Origin: JAFEDN01 sp963818985 | Lineage (GTDB): Bacteria; Pseudomonadota; Gammaproteobacteria; Coxiellales; Coxiellaceae | Direction of reading: 5' to 3' | Assembly (NCBI GenBank): GCA_963818985.1 | Contig: CAWFUJ010000010.1 | Coordinates: 248,001 to 312,000, forward strand | DNA: 64,000 nt | Shown here: positions 25,559 through 34,471 of the stretch, piece by piece | Layout: each line of letters begins with the position of its first letter | Position numbering within the stretch: the stretch's first letter is position 1 | Notes under the pieces: generated by a model | What the model was told of the DNA's origin: nothing | The model's database searches: none | The model's input: only the letters and a program-made list of their open reading frames with translations | Position numbers and translations under genes: made by a program

Positions 25559-27514
25559 GTGATCCGTACTATCATATCAATCATTGTTTTTGCGCCCTTG
25601 CTAGGTGCGTTAATTGCAGGTTTTTTTGGCAAAGTCATTGGCCGCACAGCGACCCATCGTACTGCTATCACTTTGGTATTCGTTTCTTTTATTGGTGCAT
25701 TAATCATTGCTAAAACGGTATTGATCGATGGCCACACTGACAATATGGTTTTATACCATTGGATTGCCGACACCCATTATCAATTTGACGTAGGTTTTCT
25801 AATCGATCAACTGACGGCGGTGATGATGCTAGTCGTGACCTTCGTTTCTTTACTGGTGCACATTTACACGATTGGTTATATGCATGACGATCCCGGATAC
25901 CAACGATTTTTTAGTTATGTTTCATTATTTACTTTTATGATGTTAATGCTGGTGACCGCTAATAACTTTACGCAATTATTTTTTGGTTGGGAAGGGGTTG
26001 GCTTAGTTTCTTATTTGTTAATCGGATTTTGGTTCAAGACTGAACCGGCGGCCAATGGTAGTTTTAAAGCATTCTTAGTTAATCGAATCGGTGATATGGG
26101 ATTTATTTTAGGCATTGCCATGATATTCGCTTATTTTGGCAGTTTAGACTATGATGCAGTATTTTCTAATGTGAGCTCGATCTCGGCAACGAAAATTACA
26201 TTATTTGCGCATACGCCATGGTCGGTGATCACGGTGATTTGTATTTTATTATTTATCGGCGCGATGGGGAAATCAGCCCAAGTGCCTTTACATGTGTGGT
26301 TACCAGAATCCATGGCGGGTCCAACGCCAATTTCCGCATTAATTCATGCGGCAACCATGGTGACTGCAGGAATTTTTATGGTGGCGCGAATGTCGCCTTT
26401 ATTTGAGCTTTCGCCGGTTGCATTGAGTTTAGTTTTAGTTATTGGTGCAACCGGCGCTTTATTCCTAGGTTTATTAGCATTTGTTGAAAATGATATTAAA
26501 CGTGTTATTGCTTATTCGACTATGTCGCAACTGGGTTATATGATGGCCGCCAATGGCGCATCCGCTTTTTCCGCAGGAATTTTTCATTTAGCGACTCATG
26601 CTTGTTTTAAAGCTTTATTATTCTTAGCAGCAGGCTCAGTGATTATTGCCATGCACCATGAGCAAGATATTCGTAATATGGGCAATTTACGTAAATATTT
26701 ACCCATCACCTATATCACTTTTTTAATAGGTTCTTTGGCGTTGGCGGCTATCCCGCCTTTTTCGGGGTTTTATTCAAAAGAAGCAATTATTGAGGCCGTG
26801 CAGCTCTCACACATTCCCGGTGCAGGTTATGCTTACGTATGTTTGCTATTAGGAAGTTTCGCCACTGCTTATTATATCTTTCGCGTGTTTTTTTTAGCTT
26901 TTCACACCGAAGAACGCATGGACAAACATATAAGACAACATTTGCATGAGCCTTCTTGGACTATGACTTTACCGCTCATATTACTGGCCATCCCGTCCGC
27001 AATTTTAGGTATTAGCTTAGTGTATAAAATGTTGTTTAGTGACGCGCCTTTATTGAATCACAGTGTCACAGTGGCTTCGCAGTATGATGTCTTGCATGAG
27101 ATGGCCGAGGAGTTTCCTGGGGTTTTCAATTCCATTTGGCAATCATTCATACACCTGCCAGTGTGGTTCTCAATCTGTGGCATTGTTATGGCTTGGTTTA
27201 CTTGTGTGCGGATGCCTATCATTCGCGATGTACTCGCCAAGCGCCTGTCATTATTTCGTTTTATTTTAATAGCAAAATATGGTTTTGATAGTTTTAATCA
27301 GCATGTAGTCGTGCCATTGGTGCGAATGATCAGTGAATTCTTTTATAAATGGACCGATAAAAAATTAATCGATGCGGTGGTGGTCGACGGTTCAGGTCGA
27401 AATGTGACTCGACTGTCTCAAAGATTACGCCGTTTGCAAACCGGTTATTTATACCATTATGCGTTTGTGATGATGCTGGGATTATTAGGATTTTTGTGTT
27501 GGTTCTTATTATAG
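25559..27514 (+). CDS. nuoL: NADH-quinone oxidoreductase subunit L
   Basis: The largest antiporter-like membrane subunit of complex I (651 residues, normal length), with about 16 transmembrane helices and the long C-terminal lateral helix region. Visible motifs are FFGWEGVGLVSYLLIGFW (conserved glutamate), GKSAQVPLHVWLPESMAGPTPISALIHAATMVTAG and FVENDIKRVIAYSTMSQLGYM. It starts at GTG 25559, closely spaced after nuoK. No damage is seen. Confidence 0.97.
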   Translation: MIRTIISIIVFAPLLGALIAGFFGKVIGRTATHRTAITLVFVSFIGALIIAKTVLIDGHTDNMVLYHWIADTHYQFDVGFLIDQLTAVMMLVVTFVSLLVHIYTIGYMHDDPGYQRFFSYVSLFTFMMLMLVTANNFTQLFFGWEGVGLVSYLLIGFWFKTEPAANGSFKAFLVNRIGDMGFILGIAMIFAYFGSLDYDAVFSNVSSISATKITLFAHTPWSVITVICILLFIGAMGKSAQVPLHVWLPESMAGPTPISALIHAATMVTAGIFMVARMSPLFELSPVALSLVLVIGATGALFLGLLAFVENDIKRVIAYSTMSQLGYMMAANGASAFSAGIFHLATHACFKALLFLAAGSVIIAMHHEQDIRNMGNLRKYLPITYITFLIGSLALAAIPPFSGFYSKEAIIEAVQLSHIPGAGYAYVCLLLGSFATAYYIFRVFFLAFHTEERMDKHIRQHLHEPSWTMTLPLILLAIPSAILGISLVYKMLFSDAPLLNHSVTVASQYDVLHEMAEEFPGVFNSIWQSFIHLPVWFSICGIVMAWFTCVRMPIIRDVLAKRLSLFRFILIAKYGFDSFNQHVVVPLVRMISEFFYKWTDKKLIDAVVVDGSGRNVTRLSQRLRRLQTGYLYHYAFVMMLGLLGFLCWFLL

Positions 27515-27521
27515 GAAAAAT

Positions 27522-29036
27522 ATGTTAAGTGGATTGCCGATTCTAAGTTTATTAATCTGGCTACCGGTGTTGGCTGCTATTGCAGTGCTTTTTGTCAAAG
27601 AAGAACGTGCTAATGTGGGGCGTTATATTGCATTAATCGTGATGTTAATTAGCATCCTATTGTGCATTCCTTTGTATGCAAATTTTAATGTTGAAACAGC
27701 TGCTCTGCAATTTACTGAGCATCTTAATTGGGTCCCAGTTTTAAAAATTAACTATGATTTAGGCGTGGACGGTATTGCCATGCCATTAGTTATTCTAACT
27801 TGCTTAACTACCTTGGTTATTATTTTAGCTTCATGGACAATGGTCCATGAAAAAGTTTTGCAATATCTAGCGACATTTTTAGTGATGCAAGGTTTTATGG
27901 TCGGAGTTTTCGCCGCCGCAGATTCCATGTTGTTTTATTTCTTTTGGGAAGCTACTTTAATTCCGATGTACCTTAGTATTGGTATTTGGGGCGCACAAAA
28001 TCGTTCTTATGCAGCGATTAAATTTTTTCTATATACCTTTTTTGGTTCGGCATTATTACTTATTGCCTTGTTATATTTACGGTTTAAATCCGGCAGTTTT
28101 TTAATCACTGATTTTTATTCACTTAAAATAGCTCTCTCGGTACAAATCATCATTTTCATTGGTTTTTTCTTGGCATTTGCTATTAAAGTTCCGATGTTCC
28201 CATTACATACTTGGTTGCCTCACGCTCATACTGAAGCGCCGACAGGAGGTTCCGTTATCCTAGCTGCTTTAATGTTGAAACTAGGCGGATATGGTTTTTT
28301 GCGGTTTACTTTGCCAATTGTCCCGGATGCGTGTCGATATTTAGAATGGGTCATGATTGTTTTATCCTTAGCCGCTATTTTGTATATAGGTCTGGTTGCT
28401 ATTGCTCAATTTGATATGAAACGTTTAATTGCTTATTCATCAGTGGCACACATGGGCTTTGTCACTCTAGGTTGTTTTGCACCTTTTATAATTATTGAAA
28501 AAACTTCTAATATCTATCATGCAGCTTTGGGTATTGAAGGGGCAGTGGTGCAGATGATTGCCCACGCATTTGGCTCGGGAGCGTTATTCTTGGCGTTCGG
28601 CGCCCTTTATCAGCAAATGCACACTCGATTAATTAAGGACTTTGGTGGAGTGGCCAATACCATGCCCATTTTTGCCTCCTTCTTTATGTTATTTGTGATG
28701 GCTAATGTGGGTTTGCCTGGCACGTCTGGCTTTGTTGGTGAATTTTTGGTGATTATGAGTTCTTTTCAATCTGGTTTTTGGGTTGCTTTTTTTGCCGCTT
28801 CTACACTCATTACCGGTGCCGCTTATAGTTTATGGATGTATCGGCGGGTTTTTTATGGCCCAGTTGCTAATGAAGACGTGCGACAATTACATGACATTGG
28901 CAAAGTCAATATAATAGTATTCAGCATCTTGGGCGTTTTTATTTTATTAATTGGCGTATTTCCGAAATCTTTACTCAATGTCGTCCATGTGACCGCAGAT
29001 CATTTGATCCAATTAATGATGCAGTCAAAACTATAA
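27522..29036 (+). CDS. nuoM: NADH-quinone oxidoreductase subunit M
   Basis: A 504-residue antiporter-like proton-pumping subunit. Its motifs are FFWEATLIPMYLSIGIWG (functional glutamate), FAIKVPMFPLHTWLPHAHTEAPTGGSVILAA (functional lysine and broken helix) and AQFDMKRLIAYSSVAHMGFV. The start follows the nuoL stop by seven bases with AGGAAAAAT upstream. All features match a working NuoM. Confidence 0.97.
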   Translation: MLSGLPILSLLIWLPVLAAIAVLFVKEERANVGRYIALIVMLISILLCIPLYANFNVETAALQFTEHLNWVPVLKINYDLGVDGIAMPLVILTCLTTLVIILASWTMVHEKVLQYLATFLVMQGFMVGVFAAADSMLFYFFWEATLIPMYLSIGIWGAQNRSYAAIKFFLYTFFGSALLLIALLYLRFKSGSFLITDFYSLKIALSVQIIIFIGFFLAFAIKVPMFPLHTWLPHAHTEAPTGGSVILAALMLKLGGYGFLRFTLPIVPDACRYLEWVMIVLSLAAILYIGLVAIAQFDMKRLIAYSSVAHMGFVTLGCFAPFIIIEKTSNIYHAALGIEGAVVQMIAHAFGSGALFLAFGALYQQMHTRLIKDFGGVANTMPIFASFFMLFVMANVGLPGTSGFVGEFLVIMSSFQSGFWVAFFAASTLITGAAYSLWMYRRVFYGPVANEDVRQLHDIGKVNIIVFSILGVFILLIGVFPKSLLNVVHVTADHLIQLMMQSKL

Positions 29037-29054
29037 GTGGAGGGAGTTTTTTTA

Positions 29055-30497
29055 ATGAATCCTGCAGTTACAAATTTGTTACCAGTTTTACCTGAAATAT
29101 TCTTAGCCGTTATGGTTGCGGTGACGCTATTAACGGGGGTTTTTTTACCAAATCGTCGGCTTTTACCTTATTTTTTGGTGCAAATTAGCTTGGTTATTGG
29201 TGCATGTTTAACTTGGTATAGCTATTATGCATTTGGAAAAACTCCTACGTTTGCCTTCTCCCATTCTTATATTTTAGATTCATTTGCAGTGGTGTTGAAA
29301 TTATTTGTTTATCTAATTTCTTTTGTCACATTTATTTATGCACGGCGTTACAATGAAGATCGGCATATTATCAGTAATGAATTCCACGTATTAGGTTTGT
29401 TAGCGACATTAGGGATGTTAGTCCTCATTTCTGCTTACAACTTATTAACTTTGTATCTTGGTTTGGAGCTGTTATCTTTACCATTATACGCTTTGGTCGC
29501 GATTCAACGGGCCAAAATGCGTTGCGTAGAAGCCGCAATGAAATATTTTGTGGTCGGAGGTTTGGCCTCGGGGATGTTACTTTATGGCATTTCTATATTA
29601 TTCGGTGTAACCCATAGCTTAGATATAGCGACGATTGCTAGTAATATTAAAACACTCCCTAATCACCAAGATGTCATGCTCATTTTTGCTTTGGTATTTG
29701 TCGTGGCGGGTATGGCTTTTAAATTAGGCGCAGTTCCTTTTCATATGTGGGTTCCAGATGTGTATGATGGCGCCCCAACTTCGGTGACGATTCTATTGGG
29801 CGCCACACCTAAAATTGCTGGGTTTGCCTTATTTGTGCGGATACTTGTCGAAGGTTTACCAGATTTATTTAGTCAATGGCAACATATGTTAGTGGTGATT
29901 GGCATTTTATCGATTGCCCTGGGCAATGTGGTGGCCATCGTCCAGGTGAATATTAAACGCATGTTGGCATATTCCTCCATTTCACACATGGGTTTTACTT
30001 TATTGGGTTTGGCGGCTGGCACCGAGGCAGGTTACACCGCTGCCAATTTTTATGTGATCACCTATAGTCTTATGAGCTTAGGTGCATTTGGCATGGTTGC
30101 TTTAATGAGTCGTGCTGGTTTTGAAGCCAATGATATTGAAGACTATGCAGGCTTAAATCATCGTAATCCATGGTTGGCTTTTATGATGTTATTGCTGATG
30201 TTTTCAATGGCCGGCGTTCCGCCACTCGTAGGTTTTATTGCTAAATTAAGTATTTTGAATGCCATAATCCAGGTGAATTTAACCTGGGTAGCAGTTATTG
30301 CGATTATATTTTCAATTGTTGGAGCTTATTATTATATTCGTATCATCAAAGTGATGTACTTTGATCAGCCGTTAGAAGCTGAATTGATTTCTTGTCCTAG
30401 GGATACCAAAATAGCGATGAGTGTCAATGGTCTTGCCATTCTGCTGCTCGGAATTTTCCCCGGAGCCTTATTCAGTATCTGCAAAGGTTTGTTCTAA
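29055..30497 (+). CDS. nuoN: NADH-quinone oxidoreductase subunit N
   Basis: A 480-residue ND2-type proton-pumping subunit and the last gene of the cluster. Motifs: TLYLGLELLSLPLYALVAIQR, FKLGAVPFHMWVPDVYDGAPTSVT and VNIKRMLAYSSISHMGFTLLG. I chose ATG 29055, preceded by GGAGGGA at nine bases; the frame is open from a GTG at 29037 that would overlap this site. A strong palindromic repeat lies eight bases after the stop. Confidence 0.96.
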   Translation: MNPAVTNLLPVLPEIFLAVMVAVTLLTGVFLPNRRLLPYFLVQISLVIGACLTWYSYYAFGKTPTFAFSHSYILDSFAVVLKLFVYLISFVTFIYARRYNEDRHIISNEFHVLGLLATLGMLVLISAYNLLTLYLGLELLSLPLYALVAIQRAKMRCVEAAMKYFVVGGLASGMLLYGISILFGVTHSLDIATIASNIKTLPNHQDVMLIFALVFVVAGMAFKLGAVPFHMWVPDVYDGAPTSVTILLGATPKIAGFALFVRILVEGLPDLFSQWQHMLVVIGILSIALGNVVAIVQVNIKRMLAYSSISHMGFTLLGLAAGTEAGYTAANFYVITYSLMSLGAFGMVALMSRAGFEANDIEDYAGLNHRNPWLAFMMLLLMFSMAGVPPLVGFIAKLSILNAIIQVNLTWVAVIAIIFSIVGAYYYIRIIKVMYFDQPLEAELISCPRDTKIAMSVNGLAILLLGIFPGALFSICKGLF

Positions 30498-30505
30498 TGA
30501 ATTCC

Positions 30506-30539
30506 ATATTCCCCTCTCCCGTCCGGGAGAGGGGAATAT
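30506..30539. terminator. Perfect palindrome after nuoN (CCCTCTCCC family), likely terminator
   Basis: ATATTCCCCTCTCCCG-TC-CGGGAGAGGGGAATAT has 16-base perfect arms with a two-base centre. It is the most symmetrical member of the repeat family and stands directly after the last nuo gene, so it should end or stabilise the nuo transcript. There is no T-run. Confidence 0.7.
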
Positions 30540-30597
30540 ATTAAGATTTATTATTTTTATAGACTACACTTAAAATGATAATGGGGGGAGTCTATTT

Positions 30598-32154
30598 ATG
30601 CAATTCAAACAAGAAATTAGCCTATTGGGGTTAATGTTGGTAGGGATAGGCAGTATCGTCGGATCGGGGTGGTTGTTCGGTCCATTATATGCCGCCCAAA
30701 TTGCCGGTCCTGCGGCTATTATCTCTTGGGTCCTTGGTGGAATACTCATGGTCGTCATTGCCCTCACTTTTGCTGAGCTGGGTAGTGCTTTTCCAGTTGC
30801 TGGCAGTATGGTCCAGATAGCCCAGTATAGTCACGGACCTCTGGTGAGTTTTATGATTGGTTGGATGGTTTGGATTTCTAGTGTCGCAGTAGCGCCAGTG
30901 GAAACCATGGCTATCATCCAATATGGAGCCAACTACATTCCCGGGTTGGTGACTAAAGTTCAAAACGTAACGGTACTAACTAAAACCGGTATCGCCCTCA
31001 GTGCAGTCATTATGTTAATTATGTGTGGACTTAATTATTTCGGAGCACGTTTTTTTAGCCGTTCAAATAATGTTATTACGGTCATTAAAGTCATAGTACC
31101 CATCGTTACCTTTTTTTTATTAGTGATCATTAGTTTTCATCCCTCCAACTTTGTTGGCAAGACCAGTGGTGGATTTATGCCTTATGGATGGCATGGTACT
31201 TTAGCTGCATTACCATTGGGAGGTATCGTTTATTCTTTAATAGGCGCAACAACGATATTGCAGTTGGCTGCAGAAACCAAAAATCCGCAACGAAATATTC
31301 CGTTAGCCTTAATTGGGGCTACTATTGTTTGTGCGATTTTATATGCATTGATCCAGTTTGCTTTTGTCGGCGCATTACCTCCAGATTCTTTAACGCAAGG
31401 GTGGAATAAACTACATTTTCCAGGAGACAGCGGGCCTTTTGCTGGTATTTTTATCGCTTTGGGAATGGCATGGTTTGTCATCATACTTTATGCAGATGCC
31501 CTTATCTCACCATTCGGCACCGGCTTTATTTTTACTTCTGCAACTGCGCGTGTTAATTACGGGCTCAGTAAAATTGGTTTTTTCCCGCAATGGCTTCAGC
31601 AGTTAACCAAAAAAGGCGTACCGACGCGAGCTATTTTGGTCAATTTTTTGGTAGGACTCATTTTATTTTTACCATTTCCTGGTTGGCAAGTCTTAGTTGG
31701 TTTTGTCATTTCATGTTTTATTATCTCTTATATTATAGGGCCAATTGCCTTGGTAGCTTTACGTAAAACCCAACCTAATTACCCACGGCCATTTCGTTTA
31801 CCTTGGGTGAACGTTATTTGCTTGTCAGCTTTTTACTTCTGTAACTTATTAGTTTTTTGGACTGGATGGCATACCGTATCGAGAATGATGCTAGCCATGC
31901 TCCTAGGTTTTATATTTTTTGCCTTCTATTGTTATAAACATAAAAATGATGTTTGGAAAAAGCAATGGCGAGTTTCCTGGTGGATTTTTCTTTATATTAT
32001 TTGCATGGCCATCATTTCTTATTTAGGAACATTTGGCAAAGGTATAAGCTATTTACCCTTTGGCGTAGACTTTGCGGTCATTGCGGTTTTAACCATCATA
32101 ATATTCTACCTGGCGGTCAATTTAAGCCCCAAAAACCCTACATTATCCCCTTAA
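30598..32154 (+). CDS. APC-family amino-acid permease
   Basis: A 518-residue integral membrane protein with about 12-14 helices. The first helix holds the APC substrate/ion motif GIGSIVGSGWLFGP, followed by AGPAAIISWVLGG, AELGSAFPVAGSMVQIAQY and AAETKNPQRNIPLALIGA, all standard for the amino acid-polyamine-organocation superfamily. A purine-rich GGGGGGAG precedes the ATG. The substrate is not determinable; aspartate:proton symporters of this family are among the closest in appearance. It stands alone between nuoN and the initiator tRNA. For an intracellular organism such importers supply host amino acids. Confidence 0.85.
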   Translation: MQFKQEISLLGLMLVGIGSIVGSGWLFGPLYAAQIAGPAAIISWVLGGILMVVIALTFAELGSAFPVAGSMVQIAQYSHGPLVSFMIGWMVWISSVAVAPVETMAIIQYGANYIPGLVTKVQNVTVLTKTGIALSAVIMLIMCGLNYFGARFFSRSNNVITVIKVIVPIVTFFLLVIISFHPSNFVGKTSGGFMPYGWHGTLAALPLGGIVYSLIGATTILQLAAETKNPQRNIPLALIGATIVCAILYALIQFAFVGALPPDSLTQGWNKLHFPGDSGPFAGIFIALGMAWFVIILYADALISPFGTGFIFTSATARVNYGLSKIGFFPQWLQQLTKKGVPTRAILVNFLVGLILFLPFPGWQVLVGFVISCFIISYIIGPIALVALRKTQPNYPRPFRLPWVNVICLSAFYFCNLLVFWTGWHTVSRMMLAMLLGFIFFAFYCYKHKNDVWKKQWRVSWWIFLYIICMAIISYLGTFGKGISYLPFGVDFAVIAVLTIIIFYLAVNLSPKNPTLSP

Positions 32155-32221
32155 CTCCGAATTCTGACGCCCATCCATAGCTTGATTTTTCCAAGAGATT
32201 GCGATATGATCGATCCCTTAT

Positions 32222-32298
<77 letters not shown>

Positions 32299-32316
32299 AA
32301 CATTGACTTAAAAGGG

Positions 32317-32340
32317 GAAAGGGCCGTAGGCCCTTTTTTA
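32317..32340 (+). terminator. Rho-independent terminator after tRNA-fMet
   Basis: AAAGGGCC-GTA-GGCCCTTT followed by a T-run. The short strong stem lies 18 bases beyond the CCA end. It probably ends most tRNA transcripts and sets basal read-through into rimP-nusA, as in E. coli. Confidence 0.85.
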
Positions 32341-32371
32341 TTGCGTCTTTTTTTATTGCGATAAAGAATAA

Positions 32372-32827
32372 ATGATGACACATGAGCTTGAAGCGATTAT
32401 AGAACCTGCCGTAACCGCTTATGGCTATGAATTATGGGGCTGCGAATGGTCGAGCGTTGGCAGAGGTCAGCAGCTTTTGCGTGTCTATGTCGACAATGCT
32501 GAAGGGGTTAATGTAGATCAATGCGCTAAGATTAGCCGTCAAATTAGCGCAGTATTGGATGTAGAAGATCCTATAGAGGGCCGTTATTACTTAGAAGTTT
32601 CATCCCCAGGTATCGAGCGGCCTTTTTTTAAGGTAGCTCAATGTCAAGGGTATCTTGGCCATACCATTTCGGTCCGTTTAAAAGTGGCGAAAGCAGGTAG
32701 ACGCAATTTTAGTGGAACCTTGCAGGCAATTGAAAATGAGCAAATATATTTGCGACTTGAAGATCAAACCATGCTGGAATTAGCCTGGCGTGATATAGAC
32801 AAAGCCCATTTAGTGGCAAAGAGGTGA
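32372..32827 (+). CDS. rimP: Ribosome maturation factor RimP
   Basis: A 151-residue protein that assists maturation of the 30S subunit. Motifs: GYELWGCEW, LRVYVDNAEGVNVDQCAKISRQI, LEVSSPGIERPF (the family hallmark) and RLEDQTMLELAWRDIDKAHLV. Two adjacent ATGs (32372 and 32375) are possible starts; the ribosome-binding site is weak. nusA begins four bases after the stop. Position directly before nusA is conserved across bacteria. Confidence 0.96.
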   Translation: MMTHELEAIIEPAVTAYGYELWGCEWSSVGRGQQLLRVYVDNAEGVNVDQCAKISRQISAVLDVEDPIEGRYYLEVSSPGIERPFFKVAQCQGYLGHTISVRLKVAKAGRRNFSGTLQAIENEQIYLRLEDQTMLELAWRDIDKAHLVAKR

Positions 32828-32831
32828 TGCT

Positions 32832-34328
32832 ATGAACAGTAAAGATATTTTATTGATGGTACAATCACTGTCCAACGAAAAAGGAGTGAGTGCCGAAGCC
32901 ATTTTTCAATCGATTGAAGCGGCGCTTGCCACCGTGGCTGCCAAGCGCTATGGCGATGAAGACGTAAATATTCGTGTCACTATTGATCGTAAAACTGGCG
33001 ATTACGAAGCCTATCGATGTTGGACTGTGGTTCTGGATGATGAATCGTTAGAAGATCCAGCTCGAGAAATGTTATTGACTGAAGCCCAGAGTATAGATCC
33101 TGAACTCAATGTGGGGGACGTGGTCGAAGAGCGCATTGAGCGTCCTGAATTTGGCCGTATTGCAGCACAACAGGCCAAGCAAGTCATTGTCCAAAAGGTT
33201 CGCGAAGCTGAGCGTGGCAAGATTATTGATCAATACCGAGCCCGCCTCAATGAACTGGTGATTGGGGTGGTGAAAAAAGTCACCCGTGAACATATTATTT
33301 TAGATATGGGTGACAATGCGGAAGCATTATTGCCGCGTGAAGATATGTTGCCGCGCGATGTATTTCGAATAAACGACCGTCTGCGTGCATTATTATGCGC
33401 AGTTCGGGAAGGCAAACGCGGCCCGCAATTAGCAGTGAGCCGTACCCATCCACAATTTTTGGTGGAACTCTTCAAAATTGAAGTACCGGAAATCAGTGAA
33501 GAAGTCATTGAAATTAAAAGCGCCGCTCGCGATCCAGGTTCACGTGCTAAGATTGCTGTTAAAACCAATGATGGTCGTATTGATCCAGTTGGTGCTTGTG
33601 TCGGTATGCGTGGTTCACGTGTCCAAGCAGTTTCGAACGAGTTAGGCGGCGAACGGATAGACATTGTCTTGTGGGATGATAATCCAGCGCAATTCGTCAT
33701 CAATGCCATGGCGCCTGCCGAAGTATCATCGATAGTGGTTGATGAGGATACCCATAGTATGGATATCGCTGTTACCGAGGACCAGTTATCGCTAGCTATT
33801 GGCCGTAACGGTCAAAATATTCGTTTGGCCAGTGACTTGACTGGATGGAAATTAAATGTGATGACTGACAAAGAAGCGGTTTCCAAACACGAAGGTGAGA
33901 CTGAGCGTGCTAAGAATTTGTTTATGGAAAAATTAGATATCGATGAAGAGATCGCCGAATTATTAGTTGGCGAAGGTTTTAGTAATTTAGAGGAGATTGC
34001 ATACGTGCCGACTGCGGAACTTGCTGCTTTAGAAGGATTAGACGAAGAAGTCGCTGGTGAATTGCAACAGCGCGCCGGTGATGTTTTATTAACCCAAGAA
34101 ATTGCCACTGAAACTGCTCGCACTGGAGTGCAACCCGCTGCAGATTTATTGGCGCTTGAAGGGATGACTGAAAAATTGGCCATTCGTTTAGCTGATAAAG
34201 GTATTGCCAATCGTGAGGATTTAGCGGAACATTCCGTGGATGAGCTCACCGATTTATTCAGTGATCTTGATAAAAAAACGGCTGCAAAATTGATCATGCA
34301 AGCGCGTGCTCATTGGTTTGATCAATAA
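32832..34328 (+). CDS. nusA: Transcription termination/antitermination factor NusA
   Basis: A 498-residue RNA-polymerase-binding elongation factor. Domain order: N-terminal polymerase-binding domain (1-130), S1 (VIGVVKKVTREHIILDMGDNAEALLP, about 137-165), KH1 and KH2 (GACVGMRGSRVQAVSNELGGE; AIGRNGQNIRLASDLTGW), then two acidic C-terminal helical repeats typical of gammaproteobacteria. GAGGTGATGCT precedes the ATG. It regulates pausing and antitermination and probably its own operon. Confidence 0.97.
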   Translation: MNSKDILLMVQSLSNEKGVSAEAIFQSIEAALATVAAKRYGDEDVNIRVTIDRKTGDYEAYRCWTVVLDDESLEDPAREMLLTEAQSIDPELNVGDVVEERIERPEFGRIAAQQAKQVIVQKVREAERGKIIDQYRARLNELVIGVVKKVTREHIILDMGDNAEALLPREDMLPRDVFRINDRLRALLCAVREGKRGPQLAVSRTHPQFLVELFKIEVPEISEEVIEIKSAARDPGSRAKIAVKTNDGRIDPVGACVGMRGSRVQAVSNELGGERIDIVLWDDNPAQFVINAMAPAEVSSIVVDEDTHSMDIAVTEDQLSLAIGRNGQNIRLASDLTGWKLNVMTDKEAVSKHEGETERAKNLFMEKLDIDEEIAELLVGEGFSNLEEIAYVPTAELAALEGLDEEVAGELQQRAGDVLLTQEIATETARTGVQPAADLLALEGMTEKLAIRLADKGIANREDLAEHSVDELTDLFSDLDKKTAAKLIMQARAHWFDQ

Positions 34329-34408
34329 TAATTAAATGAAATATTGTAATAAATTTTTTAAAAATAAAAATTATTTTCGTAGAAAATGCTCTACGCTATG
34401 GGGGATCG

Positions 34409-34440
34409 TAAGGGGGAGCAGCGCGAAGCGCTCCCCCTTC
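34409..34440 (+). promoter_or_regulatory. Strong hairpin between nusA and infB
   Basis: AAGGGGGAGC (34410-34419) pairs with GCTCCCCCTT (34430-34439) around a CGCGAA-containing loop. No T-run follows, and infB starts 32 bases later. It may attenuate infB relative to nusA, stabilise mRNA ends or be a processing site; the structure alone does not decide. Confidence 0.55.
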
Positions 34441-34471
34441 ATTCCGAGCAGAACAATGAATAAGGGTAACT

